A stretch of DNA of 58,729 nt, taken from positions 1 through 58,729 of the forward strand of contig CAYONP010000029.1 in NCBI GenBank assembly GCA_964405335.1, in the 5' to 3' direction. This DNA comes from CAYONP01 sp964405335 (GTDB taxonomy: Bacteria > Armatimonadota > UBA10988). The translations under genes and the position numbers were made by a program. The notes beneath the pieces are model-generated. The model was given only the letters and a program-made list of their open reading frames with translations. It did not search any database and was not told where the DNA came from. Of this stretch, positions 50,303 through 58,729 are shown one piece after another (positions within the stretch are counted from its first letter, which is position 1; each line of letters opens with the position of its first letter).

Positions 50303-52729
50303 TCAATCGCGGGCTTTGGTGGCCTGGGCCAGGTCCATGGTGCGCAGGCGCTTGACGCCCGAGCGGAGCGAGAGCGAGACCAGGCCGAGGACGATCGCCG
50401 TGGCGATGACGTAGACCCAGATGGTCATGGTCGTCTTGAAGACGAACGTCTCGGTCTCGTAGACCCGCATCTGCGCGTCGTTCATCCAGGTGCCCAGCGG
50501 CATGCCGAGGGCCATGCCGATGACCGCCATGACGTAGATCTCGACCGCCGCGATCCAGGTCGTCTGCCGCGCCGAGAAGCCGAGGCTGCGCAGCGTGGCC
50601 AGCTCGCGCAGGCGTTCGAGGATGCCGACGGTCGAAACACTGTGCATCACCGAGCCGCTGAGGATGGCGCCGAAGGTGACCAGGATGGTGATGAACAGGA
50701 AGGTCACCCCCATTGAGGCGTTGACCTGCTCGCGGATGTCGCCCATGCGGGTGATCATCGACACGCTCGGCTCGCGTTCGAGCCGGCGCTGCAACATGCG
50801 GCCGGTCTCCTCGTCGCAGGCAATCGCCGCGCCGTAGCTGCCGAGCGGCGTGATCGGGTCGACCATCTTCCGCCGCACATCGTCGTACTCGCCGTAGACG
50901 AAGCCGCCGAAGGCCATGTCGACGAACCCGCCGCAGGTGAAGTAGCAGTCGACGGTCGACTTCCGGCTCGAATACGACCAAACCGCCCGCACCGGGTCGC
51001 CCGGCTCGACTTTCAAGCGCTTGGCGGTCATGGTCGGCAGCCAGATCACGCCGGGCACCAGGTCGATCGGCGTGCCGTCGGGCTGGCGCAGTTCGGTCGC
51101 CTGCTGCCCGCGCTGCGCGCCGTGGAGGATGACGTTGGCCGTGCCGACCGGCGTCTCGAGCCGCACCGGCGCATCGCAGGTCAGGGTGACATGATCCACC
51201 TCGGGCAGCGCGCCGATGGCCGAGGCGACGTGGGTGCCGCCGTGGTTGAAGAAGTTGACCTGCACCTCCCATTTGTAGGCGCCGTGGAGGAACCCGTCGA
51301 TGGCCGTCTTGACCGAGACATACATGCCCAGCGTGGCGACCAGCACGCAGGTGCCGCAGACCAGGCCGCCGACGGCGAATAGCGTGCGGCTCGGCCGGCG
51401 CAGCAGGCCGCGCACGGCGATGCGGAGCATCACCGGCACCGCCGCGGCGAGGCTCATCATCCAGGCGAACCGGACGGTCCCGTCGTCCTGGTTCTGATCG
51501 CCGCGCATGGCCACCGCCGGCGGGGTGGAGGCGGCCGCGCGGGCGGGCAGCCAGGCGGCCAGCGCGCCGACCAGGCCGGCCATGGCGATGCCGAAGCCGA
51601 ATAGCGTCCAGCGCGGATCTTGGATCAACACCGGCAGGTGGAGCAGGTTGCCATACAGCCCGACCAGCACGTTGGCCATCAGGTGGCCGAGCACCGCGCC
51701 CGGCACCGCCCCCGCGGCGGAGATCAGCGCGCCCTGGGCGACGTAATGCCAGAGCACCTCGCGGACGGTGAAGCCGCTGGCGCGGAGGAAGCCGACCACG
51801 CCGGTCTGCAGTCGCACGATGCGGCTCAGCGCGCTGTAGAGCGAGAGGGCCGCGGCGAACATGAACAGGATGGGGAAGACCACGCTGAACACGCGGAAGC
51901 CGGTCAGATCGAGGGTGAGCAACCGGTTCGACGGCTGGCCGGCCTGATCCCAACTGTCACGCAGGCCGTACTGCTCGGCAATCGCGCGCAGGGCGACCAG
52001 GATCTGCTCGGTCTGCGCCGGATCGCAGGCGACGTGGAGTTCGGTCACCTCGCGGCCGACGCCGAGCCACTGGCGCAACCCCTCGCCATCCATCCAGACG
52101 ACGCCGAAGGTCTGCGGCGAGACCCAGGCGGCCTCTTTCGAGGGCACCGGGTAGAGATACTCGGGGTTCGAGCCAAACCCGACGACGGTCATGTCACGCG
52201 TCTGGCCCTGGTACGAAATGGTCACCAGGTCGCCGATGCGGACGTTGTTGAAGGCGGCGAACTGGTTCTCCAGCACGCACTCGTTGCGGCTGATGTAACG
52301 TCGGCCCTCGACCACGTAGAGTCGGTTCAACGGCGGGTCGCCGACGGTCGGCATGCCGATGAAGCGGCCCATCACCCGCCGCCGCGGCGCGTCGCGGAGG
52401 ATGATCGCGCCGTCTTTGACCAGCCGACCAAGGACCTCGGTCACGCCGGGTAGTTGGCGGGCCAGGTCGACGAAGCCGTCGGGCGCCTTGTCGACCAGCA
52501 CGCTGGCATCGGCGAAGCGCATGTTGCGATAGAAGGTGTGGTAGCTGTCCTCGAGATTGACCCGCGCCTCGGCGAAGACGACGAAGAAGCCGCAGCCGAT
52601 GAGCATCAGCACGACCAGCGACCAGGCCGTGCCGCCGAGGGCGAAGGCGTCGCGCCAGACCTTCAGCCAGAGCAGCAGCGAGACCTCGCGCGGCTCAGTC
52701 GCCGGCGATCTCGATCGGCGGCGTGACAT
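50303..52729 (-). CDS. FtsX/MacB-family ABC exporter permease
   Basis: An 808-residue membrane protein with two FtsX-like permease units. The first helix is near residue 35-52, with extracytoplasmic MacB_PCD-like domains (RFADASVLVDKAPDGF; VNLEDSY) between helix sets, and core helices with LFGFGIAMAGLVGALAAWLPARAAA and TFLFITILVTFGAILSG. ATG 52729 follows GAGGAG and overlaps the ATPase gene by 35 bp. It works with the ATPase and the periplasmic adaptor encoded just upstream. The cargo is unknown; MacAB homologues export peptides, lipoproteins or macrolides. Confidence 0.88.
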   Translation of the reverse strand: MSRRRSRSPATEPREVSLLLWLKVWRDAFALGGTAWSLVVLMLIGCGFFVVFAEARVNLEDSYHTFYRNMRFADASVLVDKAPDGFVDLARQLPGVTEVLGRLVKDGAIILRDAPRRRVMGRFIGMPTVGDPPLNRLYVVEGRRYISRNECVLENQFAAFNNVRIGDLVTISYQGQTRDMTVVGFGSNPEYLYPVPSKEAAWVSPQTFGVVWMDGEGLRQWLGVGREVTELHVACDPAQTEQILVALRAIAEQYGLRDSWDQAGQPSNRLLTLDLTGFRVFSVVFPILFMFAAALSLYSALSRIVRLQTGVVGFLRASGFTVREVLWHYVAQGALISAAGAVPGAVLGHLMANVLVGLYGNLLHLPVLIQDPRWTLFGFGIAMAGLVGALAAWLPARAAASTPPAVAMRGDQNQDDGTVRFAWMMSLAAAVPVMLRIAVRGLLRRPSRTLFAVGGLVCGTCVLVATLGMYVSVKTAIDGFLHGAYKWEVQVNFFNHGGTHVASAIGALPEVDHVTLTCDAPVRLETPVGTANVILHGAQRGQQATELRQPDGTPIDLVPGVIWLPTMTAKRLKVEPGDPVRAVWSYSSRKSTVDCYFTCGGFVDMAFGGFVYGEYDDVRRKMVDPITPLGSYGAAIACDEETGRMLQRRLEREPSVSMITRMGDIREQVNASMGVTFLFITILVTFGAILSGSVMHSVSTVGILERLRELATLRSLGFSARQTTWIAAVEIYVMAVIGMALGMPLGTWMNDAQMRVYETETFVFKTTMTIWVYVIATAIVLGLVSLSLRSGVKRLRTMDLAQATKARD

Positions 52730-53423
52730 CGTGGCGCTCCTCGACCGAAGTGATCTGCCCCGAGCGGAGGCGGACGACCAGGTCGCCCATGGCCGCGAAA
52801 GCCTCGTTGTGGGTGACCATCATGACCGTCACCAGGCGTTCGCGAGTCTCGGTCCAGAGCAGTTGCAGCACGCTCCGGCCGGTCTCGCCGTCGAGCGCGC
52901 CGGTCGGCTCGTCGGCGAGCAGCAGGTCGGGCTCCTTGACCAGCGCGCGGGCGATCGCCACCCGCTGCTGTTCGCCGCCGGAGAGCTGCGAGGGGAACTG
53001 GTTCATGCGGTCGCCCAGGCCGACGCGTTCGAGCAGCGTCGCCGCGCGCTCTGCGGTGCCGCGCAGCTCGCCGACCAGGGCGACGTTCTCGCGCGCGGTC
53101 AACGTCGGGACCAGGTTGAACAACTGAAAGACGAAGCCGATGGTGTCGCGGCGATAGCTGGTCAAGCGCTCGTCGTCGAGTTCGCCCAGCCGGGTGCCCA
53201 TCACGCTCAGCTCGCCGCTGGTCGGCTGGTCGAGCCCGCCGATCAGGTTGAGCAGCGTGGTCTTGCCCGAGCCCGACGGCCCGAGCAGAACGACGAACCG
53301 CCCTTGCGGGATGTCGAGATCGACGCCACGCAGCGCCTCGACGGTGACCTTGCCGAGCTGGTAGTGCTTGGCCACGGCGCGGGCATAGACCGCGGGCGGC
53401 GCCTCGGTGCGGGTGGCGATCAT
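52695..53423 (-). CDS. MacB/LolD-type ABC ATPase
   Basis: A 242-residue ATPase with Walker A GPSGSGKTT, Q-loop FVFQLFN, signature LSGGEQQR, Walker B LLLADEPTGALD and switch His in MMVTHN, all typical of the LolCDE/MacB subfamily. ATG 53423 overlaps the adaptor stop by 4 bp (ATGA), and the earlier in-frame Met is less likely. It energises the FtsX-like permease that follows. Confidence 0.94.
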   Translation of the reverse strand: MIATRTEAPPAVYARAVAKHYQLGKVTVEALRGVDLDIPQGRFVVLLGPSGSGKTTLLNLIGGLDQPTSGELSVMGTRLGELDDERLTSYRRDTIGFVFQLFNLVPTLTARENVALVGELRGTAERAATLLERVGLGDRMNQFPSQLSGGEQQRVAIARALVKEPDLLLADEPTGALDGETGRSVLQLLWTETRERLVTVMMVTHNEAFAAMGDLVVRLRSGQITSVEERHDVTPPIEIAGD

Positions 53424-54352
53424 GCGTCGGGATCCCACGGCGTGGCGCGGAGGAGCGCGCCATCCTCCAGGCCGGTCTTGCCGCTGACCACCACCTCGTC
53501 GCCGGGGTTGAGGCCCCGCTCGATGACCAGCTCGCGGAAGTTGTTCGGCCCGGTGCGCACCTCGGTCTCGACCGCCCGGCCGGCGACGTTGAGCCAGACG
53601 TAACTCCGGCCGTCGCGCCGGCTCACCGCGGCGGCCGGCACAATCAGCTCGTCGGTCGCAATCGGCACCTTGCCGTCGACCTCAATCTCGGCGCCGACCG
53701 GCAGCGCGAACTCTGGCTGCGTCGGCTGCAGGCGGATGCGCACCTGGTTGGCCGAGCCGGGCAGGTTCTCGCGCGGGACGGCCTCGCGGCCGATCGACTC
53801 GACCCGCAGGTCCCACGGCCGGGCGAGGTAGCCGCCGGAGCGGCAGACGAACGGCTGGCCCGGCCGCACGTACGAGGCATCCTCGGCATCGACGAAGGCG
53901 GTGACCCAGACGCCGCCGCGCCGGACCACGCGCAGCACCGGCTGCGACGCCTGAACCACACTGCCCAGCCGCTGGTGGATCTTGACCACGTAGCCGGCAT
54001 AGGGCGCCGCGATAACATCGACCGAGCCGTAGGTCCGGCCCAGCTCGAAGGCGACCTCGATGCGGGCCAGCGGCTGGCCTTCGTCGATCGCCTCGCCCTC
54101 GCGCACGTAGAGCGCCGTGATCGCTCCAGACTGGTTGAAGCTCAGGTCGCTGGCGTCGCCCTCGACCTCGCCGCTGGTCAGGATGTCGAGGATCAGGTCG
54201 CCACGCTGTGCGACCGCGGTCTGGACGGGGTGAAATCGGCCCTGGTACCAGGACTTGCCGAACCACAGGGCGAGGATGACGGCGATCGTGCCCCAGCGCT
54301 TCTTCGGATCGGAAAGCCAACGCCTGACCACGACGCGCCTCTCCCTGTCCAT
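53420..54352 (-). CDS. HlyD/MacA-type periplasmic adaptor (membrane fusion protein)
   Basis: A 310-residue adaptor: short basic N-terminus, one membrane helix (about 20-36), then a lipoyl-like hairpin and beta-barrel domains (GEIDEGQPLARIEV-like, YAGYVVKIHQRLGSVVQASQPVLRVV, ELIVPAAAVSRRDG, GLNPGDEVVVSGKTGLEDG). The coiled-coil hairpin is short or absent compared with MacA. It is the first gene of the three-gene exporter operon and joins the permease to an outer-membrane factor in the family model. ATG 54352 precedes a typical N-terminus. Confidence 0.88.
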   Translation of the reverse strand: MDRERRVVVRRWLSDPKKRWGTIAVILALWFGKSWYQGRFHPVQTAVAQRGDLILDILTSGEVEGDASDLSFNQSGAITALYVREGEAIDEGQPLARIEVAFELGRTYGSVDVIAAPYAGYVVKIHQRLGSVVQASQPVLRVVRRGGVWVTAFVDAEDASYVRPGQPFVCRSGGYLARPWDLRVESIGREAVPRENLPGSANQVRIRLQPTQPEFALPVGAEIEVDGKVPIATDELIVPAAAVSRRDGRSYVWLNVAGRAVETEVRTGPNNFRELVIERGLNPGDEVVVSGKTGLEDGALLRATPWDPDA

Positions 54353-54368
54353 GTTACCCCAGATCAGC

Positions 54369-54398
54369 CTGACCCGGATCGGCTTCGTGTGGCACAAT
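54369..54398 (+). promoter_or_regulatory. Weak promoter of the YyaL-like/DsbD-alpha operon
   Basis: CTGACC (54369-54374) and CACAAT (54393-54398) with 18-bp spacing. The -35 is weak; listed with low confidence. Confidence 0.4.
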
Positions 54399-54428
54399 CC
54401 GGATCGTCACGCCCACGAGAGAAGGCCG

Positions 54429-55856
54429 ATGACCGACCTGCCCGCCCGGCGCGCGGCCGCCTGGGCCGCGCTCGCCCTGCTGGCTGCCGCTACCAACGCC
54501 TCGCCGCCGCCGTTGGTTCACCGCTTGTGCGCCAGCCTGCTGGCCGCCGAGGACGCCGAGCACGGCGGCCTGGCCGGCCTGCCCAAGGTGCCGCCCCTGG
54601 TCGCCTGCGAACTGCTCCTCGCCGGCGACGAGACGCAGCGTGCCTTCGCCCTGCGGACCCTCGACGCGATGCAGGACGGCGAGATCATCGACCCGGTCGA
54701 CGGTGGCATCTATGCCGCCGCGCGTAACGTCGCCTGGCGGCAGCCGGTCGGCGACAAGCCGCTGGCGCTCCAGGCCGCGCTGGTTCGCGTCGCGGCCCTG
54801 GCCGGCGAGAACTACCGGCCGCTCGCTGTGGGGGCGGTGAAGTACGTTGCCGCCCGGCTCTACGAGGCCGAGTCGGGGCTCTACCGCGGCGGCACCGCGC
54901 CCGGCACGCCGGCGGCCGCGAACGGCGCCTGGATTGCCGCCCTGGCACTGGCCGGGCGTCGGCTCGACGAGCCGGGCTGGACCGAGCAGGCGGCCGCCGC
55001 GGGCGAGGCGCTGTGGCTGCGGCTGACCGCGCCCGGCGGGGCGCCGCCCGAACTGGCCGACCTGGCCCAGGCCGCCGACGCCGCGCTCGAGCTGGCCGAG
55101 TCGACCGGCGGACCGTGGATCGAGCGCGCCGGCCTGCTGGCCGCCGACCTCGAGGCCCGGTTCCGGTCGGGTGGCGGCTATGCCCTGACCGCCGGCGGGC
55201 CGATGGCCGAATCGGCGGCTGTCGACGGCCACGTGGCCTCGCCCGCGTCGACCGCCGCGCGGGTGCTGGCCCGTCTCGAGGCGCTCGGCTCCGAGCACGG
55301 CTCGCGGGCGCGCGCCGCCCAGATCGTCGCCGTCTACAGCCCGCTCGCCGCGCGCCGGCCGCTCGAATGCGCCGGCCTCGGCCTGGCCGCTCGCGCGCTC
55401 GAGGTGGCCGAGCCGGCGCCGGTCGAGCCGCGGTTCATCGAGGTGCCGCCGAGCGACAGCGGCGACAGCGGGCAGCATGTCGGCCTGCGCATCGCGCTGC
55501 CCGAACCGGTCGAGGCGGGCGGCGAGGCGGTCATCGCGGTCACCCTCCAGATCGCCGACGGCTGGCACCTCTACGCCAACGACGTGACCGACGAGTTCCT
55601 CATCCCGACGGCCGTGGAGGCGACCGCGCCGGACGGCTGCGAACTGCTCGGCGTCGACTATCCCGAACACCACCTGCTGACCCCCGAGATTGGCAACCCG
55701 GTCGAGGTCTACGAAGGCGAGGTGACCGTCCGGGTGCGGGTCAAGGTCGGCGCGCCGGGTGATGTCTCGCTGCTGGTCAGCGTCCAGGCCTGCGACGACA
55801 ATTCGTGCCTGCCGCCGGCTCGCCTGGCGGTCGCGGTGCCGGTGGCCGTCCGTTGA
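54429..55856 (+). CDS. Secreted YyaL-like/DsbD N-terminal (DsbD-alpha) fusion
   Basis: A 475-residue exported protein with a signal peptide (1-25). The first part has helical repeats like the six-hairpin domain of YyaL/SPATA20 proteins (DPVDGGIYAAARNVAW, LYRGGTAPG), without their N-terminal thioredoxin domain. The last 120 residues match the DsbD N-terminal domain: GWHLYANDVTDEFLIPT, LLTPEIGNPVEVYEGEV and the redox pair in QACDDNSCLPP. The DsbD-alpha part would pass electrons to periplasmic disulfides, but the DsbD membrane domain is not present. Start at ATG 54429. It overlaps the next gene by 4 bp. Confidence 0.78.
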   Translation: MTDLPARRAAAWAALALLAAATNASPPPLVHRLCASLLAAEDAEHGGLAGLPKVPPLVACELLLAGDETQRAFALRTLDAMQDGEIIDPVDGGIYAAARNVAWRQPVGDKPLALQAALVRVAALAGENYRPLAVGAVKYVAARLYEAESGLYRGGTAPGTPAAANGAWIAALALAGRRLDEPGWTEQAAAAGEALWLRLTAPGGAPPELADLAQAADAALELAESTGGPWIERAGLLAADLEARFRSGGGYALTAGGPMAESAAVDGHVASPASTAARVLARLEALGSEHGSRARAAQIVAVYSPLAARRPLECAGLGLAARALEVAEPAPVEPRFIEVPPSDSGDSGQHVGLRIALPEPVEAGGEAVIAVTLQIADGWHLYANDVTDEFLIPTAVEATAPDGCELLGVDYPEHHLLTPEIGNPVEVYEGEVTVRVRVKVGAPGDVSLLVSVQACDDNSCLPPARLAVAVPVAVR

Positions 55857-58216
55857 CGCAGGCGCTCGCCTGGCTTCGTGCCCGGCCGGGCCGCGTCAAC
55901 GCCGCCGGCTGGCTGGCCTGCGGGCTGCTCGCGGCGCTGTTCCTCGCCCCAGCCATCGCCGCCGGGGCCTTCGGACCGGGCGACCTGCTGCTCACCATGA
56001 CGCCCTGGAGCGCCTATCGCGACCGATTCACCGGCATCCAGGGGGTGGCCAACCCACAGCTCGACGTCATCCAGCAGTACTTCCCCTGGCGCATCTACGC
56101 CTCGGAGCAGTTGCGCGCGGGCATCTTGCCGCTCTGGAATCCGCACGCCTACTGCGGTCAGCCGTTCGTCGGCAACGTGCTCTCGGCGGTCTTCTACCCG
56201 TTCTGCTGGCTCGCGGTGGCGATGCGCATCGGCGGCTTTTTCCTGCTCTCGGCCTGGTGCCACCTGACGCTGCTCGGCGGCGGGCTGTGGCTGCTGCTGC
56301 GCGCGCACCGGCTGCGCTGGTTCAGCGCCCTCGGCGGCGCCGGCGTGATGATGCTCAACGGCTTTGTCGTCGGCTGGCTGGCCTATGCGCCGCTGAGCCA
56401 GTGGACCTTTGCCTGGGCGCCGCTGCTGCTCTGGAGCTGGCAGCGCGCCTGGCAGGCGCAGCGGCCGGGCGGCCTGACCTTCACGGCACTGATCCTGGCC
56501 GTCACCGTCCTCGGCGGCCATGTGCAGATTGCCTTCGCCGTCGGGCTGGCCTGGGCGCTCTACGCCGGCGGCACGCTGCTCGCCGAGCGGCGCTGGCGCG
56601 AGCTGGGGCGCTGGCTGCTGCTGCCGGCCCTGCTCGGCGGGCTGCTCGCCGCGCTGCAGTTGCTGCCGGCCTATGAGATGGCCGGCCTCAGCGGCCGGAC
56701 CGGCCAGGATTACGCCGCGGCGATGGCCTCGCGTCTGCCGGCGAGCATGGCAGTCTGCCTGCTGGTGCCACACTTCTTTGGCCACAACGCGCTGCACCTC
56801 ACCGCTTACGCCGGCGGCGTGTCGCTGCCGGTCTCGTTCTGGGGTCCGTTTCCCAATGCGGTCGAGGCCAGCGTCTCGGCCGGCGCCACCGCGCTCTGGC
56901 TCAGTCTGGCGGCGCTGCTCTGGCGGCGCGACCGGCCGGTCCGGCTGTTCGGCCTGATCGGCCTGGTCGGCCTGCTGCTCGGCTTCGGCACGCCGGTCTA
57001 CCAACTGGCCTACCATCTGGTGCCGGGCTTCAGCTCGCTCAGCGGCCTGGGCCGCTGGTTCTGCCTCTGGTGCCTGGCCGCCGCGGCGCTGAGTGGCTTC
57101 GGCATCGAGGCGCTCACCGCCGCGCCGCTCGAGCGACCCTGCCCGAAGCGGACGGGCCTCCTGATGGTCGCCGGCAGCGTGGTCTGGCTGCTCATCGCCT
57201 TCGGCCTCGAGGCCGCCACCGAAGGGCGCCTGACCGCCTTCACCCCGGGCTTGGGTGGCTTTGTGGTGGGCCGCTGCGGCGTCGCGCTGGCCGCCACGCT
57301 GGCGGTGGGGCACGTCTGTTTCCGCCGTGCCCGCCGGCTGGCGCCGTGGCTCGGCCTGGTCGCCGTGGGTGAGCTCTTCTGGCTCGGCTTCAGGATGCAC
57401 CCCGGCACCGATCCCGAGGTCTTCTTCTTTGCCACGCCCGAGACAGAGTGGCTTCAGGAGCACGCCGGCACGGCGCGGGTCATCGGCGTGCCGGTCGACC
57501 CCGAGCGCGGCTTCCTCGACTGGTTCCCACAGAACACGCCGATGGCTTTCGGGCTGTCGAGCCCGAGCGGCTCGGAGTCGCTCTCATTCGCCGCCTATCG
57601 CGAACTGCTGGCCGAGTTCTGCGAGCCCGGCTGGCAACCTCGGCTCGACAGCCCACTGCTCGATCTGATCGGCGCGCGGTATGCCGTCTCGCGGGCCGAC
57701 CTGAGCGAGTTCGCCTGGCGGCGCGTGGCGGGCGAGCGGGTCGGCATCTGGGAAAACGACCGGGCGCTGCCGGTGCTGTTTGCCACCACGCGGTGGGAGC
57801 GCCTGCCGGCCGAGCAGGTGCTCGACCGGCTCCTTGCGCCGGGGTTCGACCCGCGCGTGGTTGTGGTGCCGCCGGCTGCGCCGCCGAGCCAAACGGTGAT
57901 CTCGGAGCGGATTTCCCTTGACGTTCAACGGTTGACGCCGCAACGTTGGATCGCAACAGCCGCCACCGACGTGCCGGCGATGATGGTCCTGACCACGCCG
58001 ACGTCGGTCGGCTGGTCGGCCTACGGTGGTGACGGCGAGCGGCCGATCCTGCCGGCCGACGGGGTGTTCGGCGCGGTGCTGGTCGAGCCGGGGGCGGGAG
58101 CGGTGCGCTGGGTCTACCAGCCCGCCGCGTTCAGTGTCGGGCTGTTCCTCAGCCTGCTCGCCCTGGCGGCGACGACGGCCTGGGGGGCCGCCGGGCGGGA
58201 GACCAGAGAGCCATGA
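55853..58216 (+). CDS. YfhO-like polytopic membrane protein
   Basis: A 787-residue membrane protein with an N-terminal bundle of 12-14 helices and a soluble C-terminal part, the YfhO arrangement. The motif PWSAYRDRFTGIQGVANPQLDVIQQYFPWRI with LPLWNPHAYCGQPF is characteristic. YfhO-family proteins act in surface glycosylation or lipoteichoic-acid-related transfer. The TTG at 55853 overlaps the previous stop by 4 bp (TTGA) and fits better than the longer frame. It is coupled to the DsbD-alpha fusion and the next regulator. Confidence 0.85.
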   Translation: MTQALAWLRARPGRVNAAGWLACGLLAALFLAPAIAAGAFGPGDLLLTMTPWSAYRDRFTGIQGVANPQLDVIQQYFPWRIYASEQLRAGILPLWNPHAYCGQPFVGNVLSAVFYPFCWLAVAMRIGGFFLLSAWCHLTLLGGGLWLLLRAHRLRWFSALGGAGVMMLNGFVVGWLAYAPLSQWTFAWAPLLLWSWQRAWQAQRPGGLTFTALILAVTVLGGHVQIAFAVGLAWALYAGGTLLAERRWRELGRWLLLPALLGGLLAALQLLPAYEMAGLSGRTGQDYAAAMASRLPASMAVCLLVPHFFGHNALHLTAYAGGVSLPVSFWGPFPNAVEASVSAGATALWLSLAALLWRRDRPVRLFGLIGLVGLLLGFGTPVYQLAYHLVPGFSSLSGLGRWFCLWCLAAAALSGFGIEALTAAPLERPCPKRTGLLMVAGSVVWLLIAFGLEAATEGRLTAFTPGLGGFVVGRCGVALAATLAVGHVCFRRARRLAPWLGLVAVGELFWLGFRMHPGTDPEVFFFATPETEWLQEHAGTARVIGVPVDPERGFLDWFPQNTPMAFGLSSPSGSESLSFAAYRELLAEFCEPGWQPRLDSPLLDLIGARYAVSRADLSEFAWRRVAGERVGIWENDRALPVLFATTRWERLPAEQVLDRLLAPGFDPRVVVVPPAAPPSQTVISERISLDVQRLTPQRWIATAATDVPAMMVLTTPTSVGWSAYGGDGERPILPADGVFGAVLVEPGAGAVRWVYQPAAFSVGLFLSLLALAATTAWGAAGRETREP

Positions 58217-58729
58217 ACGAGCTGCTGCTCGGCCGTCGGATCCGCGAGCTGCGCCACGAGCGCGGCTTCACCCTCGAGCAACTCGGCAGCCTGACCGGGA
58301 TGAGCAAGAGCCTGCTGTCGAAAGTCGAAACGGGCCAGGTCTCGCCGCCGATCGCCACGCTGTCGAAGATCGCCGCCTCGCTGGGCGTCAGCATCGGTTA
58401 CTTCTTCGAGGACGACGCGCGCCAGGAGAACGCGCTCTACGTCCCGCGCGCCGCGCGACAGGTCATCGACGCCCACCTCCACGGCGCCGAGTACAACTAC
58501 GAACACCTCGCCCACGGCGGCACGATGCCGCGCCTGATGGAGCCGTTCATCATCAAGCTCGAGGCCGACCAGGAAGTGACCGGCAAGCTGTTCGACCACC
58601 CCGGTGAGGAGTTCATCATGGTCCTCGCGGGCGAGATGCGGTTTCTCTTCGGCAGCACCAGCTACCACATGAAAGAGGGCGACGCGCTCTATTTCGACGC
58701 CCGCGTGCCCCACGGCCCGCAGCAGATTG
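58213..58729 (+). CDS. XRE-family transcriptional regulator with cupin domain, C-terminus off the window
   Basis: At least 172 residues; the frame is open at the window end. Residues about 5-62 are a helix-turn-helix of the XRE class (LGRRIRELRHERGFTLEQLG, GMSKSLLSKVETGQVSP). From about 110 a cupin follows (HPGEEFIMVLAGEMRF, EGDALYFDARVPHGPQQ), the usual sensor of small molecules such as polyamines or sugars. ATG 58213 overlaps the YfhO-like stop by 4 bp. It may regulate this operon or genes beyond the edge. Confidence 0.9.
   Translation, partial: MNELLLGRRIRELRHERGFTLEQLGSLTGMSKSLLSKVETGQVSPPIATLSKIAASLGVSIGYFFEDDARQENALYVPRAARQVIDAHLHGAEYNYEHLAHGGTMPRLMEPFIIKLEADQEVTGKLFDHPGEEFIMVLAGEMRFLFGSTSYHMKEGDALYFDARVPHGPQQI

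Overview
The window is one GC-rich stretch (roughly 70% by eye, an estimate) of a bacterial chromosome, densely packed with short operons. Many neighbouring genes overlap by 4 bp (ATGA, GTGA or TTGA), and most clear promoters have the form TTGAC-N17/18-TAxxxT. It contains two 10-N scaffold gaps (7580-7589 and 46218-46227), so it comes from a draft or metagenome assembly. The mix of GatCAB, DUF4091/GH123-like and parallel beta-helix secreted proteins, a type II prepilin, a PEP-CTERM protein and a GlmL/MutL-type ATPase beside a DUF6754-like membrane protein fits Armatimonadota or a similar phylum such as Planctomycetota. That placement is inference.

From 1 to 7.4 kb a minus-strand operon runs livK-livH-livM-livG, then an M20 peptidase, a membrane-anchored SAM hydroxide adenosyltransferase and a cupin. 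No livF is present. A gapped inverted-repeat element (7499-7681) separates it from the plus-strand gatC-gatA-gatB operon (7.7-11 kb), which is followed by a beta-propeller/peptidoglycan-amidase fusion. After a palindrome-rich spacer (12.8-13.1 kb) come an amidohydrolase, a sugar-nucleotide epimerase and a WecA-type transferase fused to half of a CapD/WbpM-like protein. purA lies on the opposite strand.

From 18.3 to 35.4 kb the plus strand carries large secreted carbohydrate-active proteins: DUF4091/GH123-like, beta-helix, GH-A-like TIM barrel and a predicted six-hairpin protein, plus a Gfo/Idh/MocA oxidoreductase. Embedded in this run is a separate promoter-driven cassette (24.1-27.1 kb): a MauE-like membrane protein with two thioredoxin-like domains, a translationally coupled secreted Cys-rich peptide, a prepilin and a small membrane protein. 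On the minus strand at 35.3-37.9 kb are an orphan pair of sugar ABC permeases and a HEPN-type two-gene module.

From 38 to 44.5 kb one promoter appears to drive seven genes: a PH-like membrane protein, a small protein, a DUF6754-like protein, three more membrane proteins and a GlmL/MutL-family ASKHA ATPase with no glutamate mutase nearby. This is the best candidate for an undescribed membrane system. Next come a sensor-like membrane protein, tRNA-Asn, dprA (damaged by an assembly artefact), a YprB-like exonuclease, an FAD oxidoreductase and a PEP-CTERM protein. The window ends with a MacAB-like ABC exporter with its adaptor, a YyaL-like/DsbD-alpha fusion, a YfhO-like membrane protein and an XRE-cupin regulator cut by the window edge.
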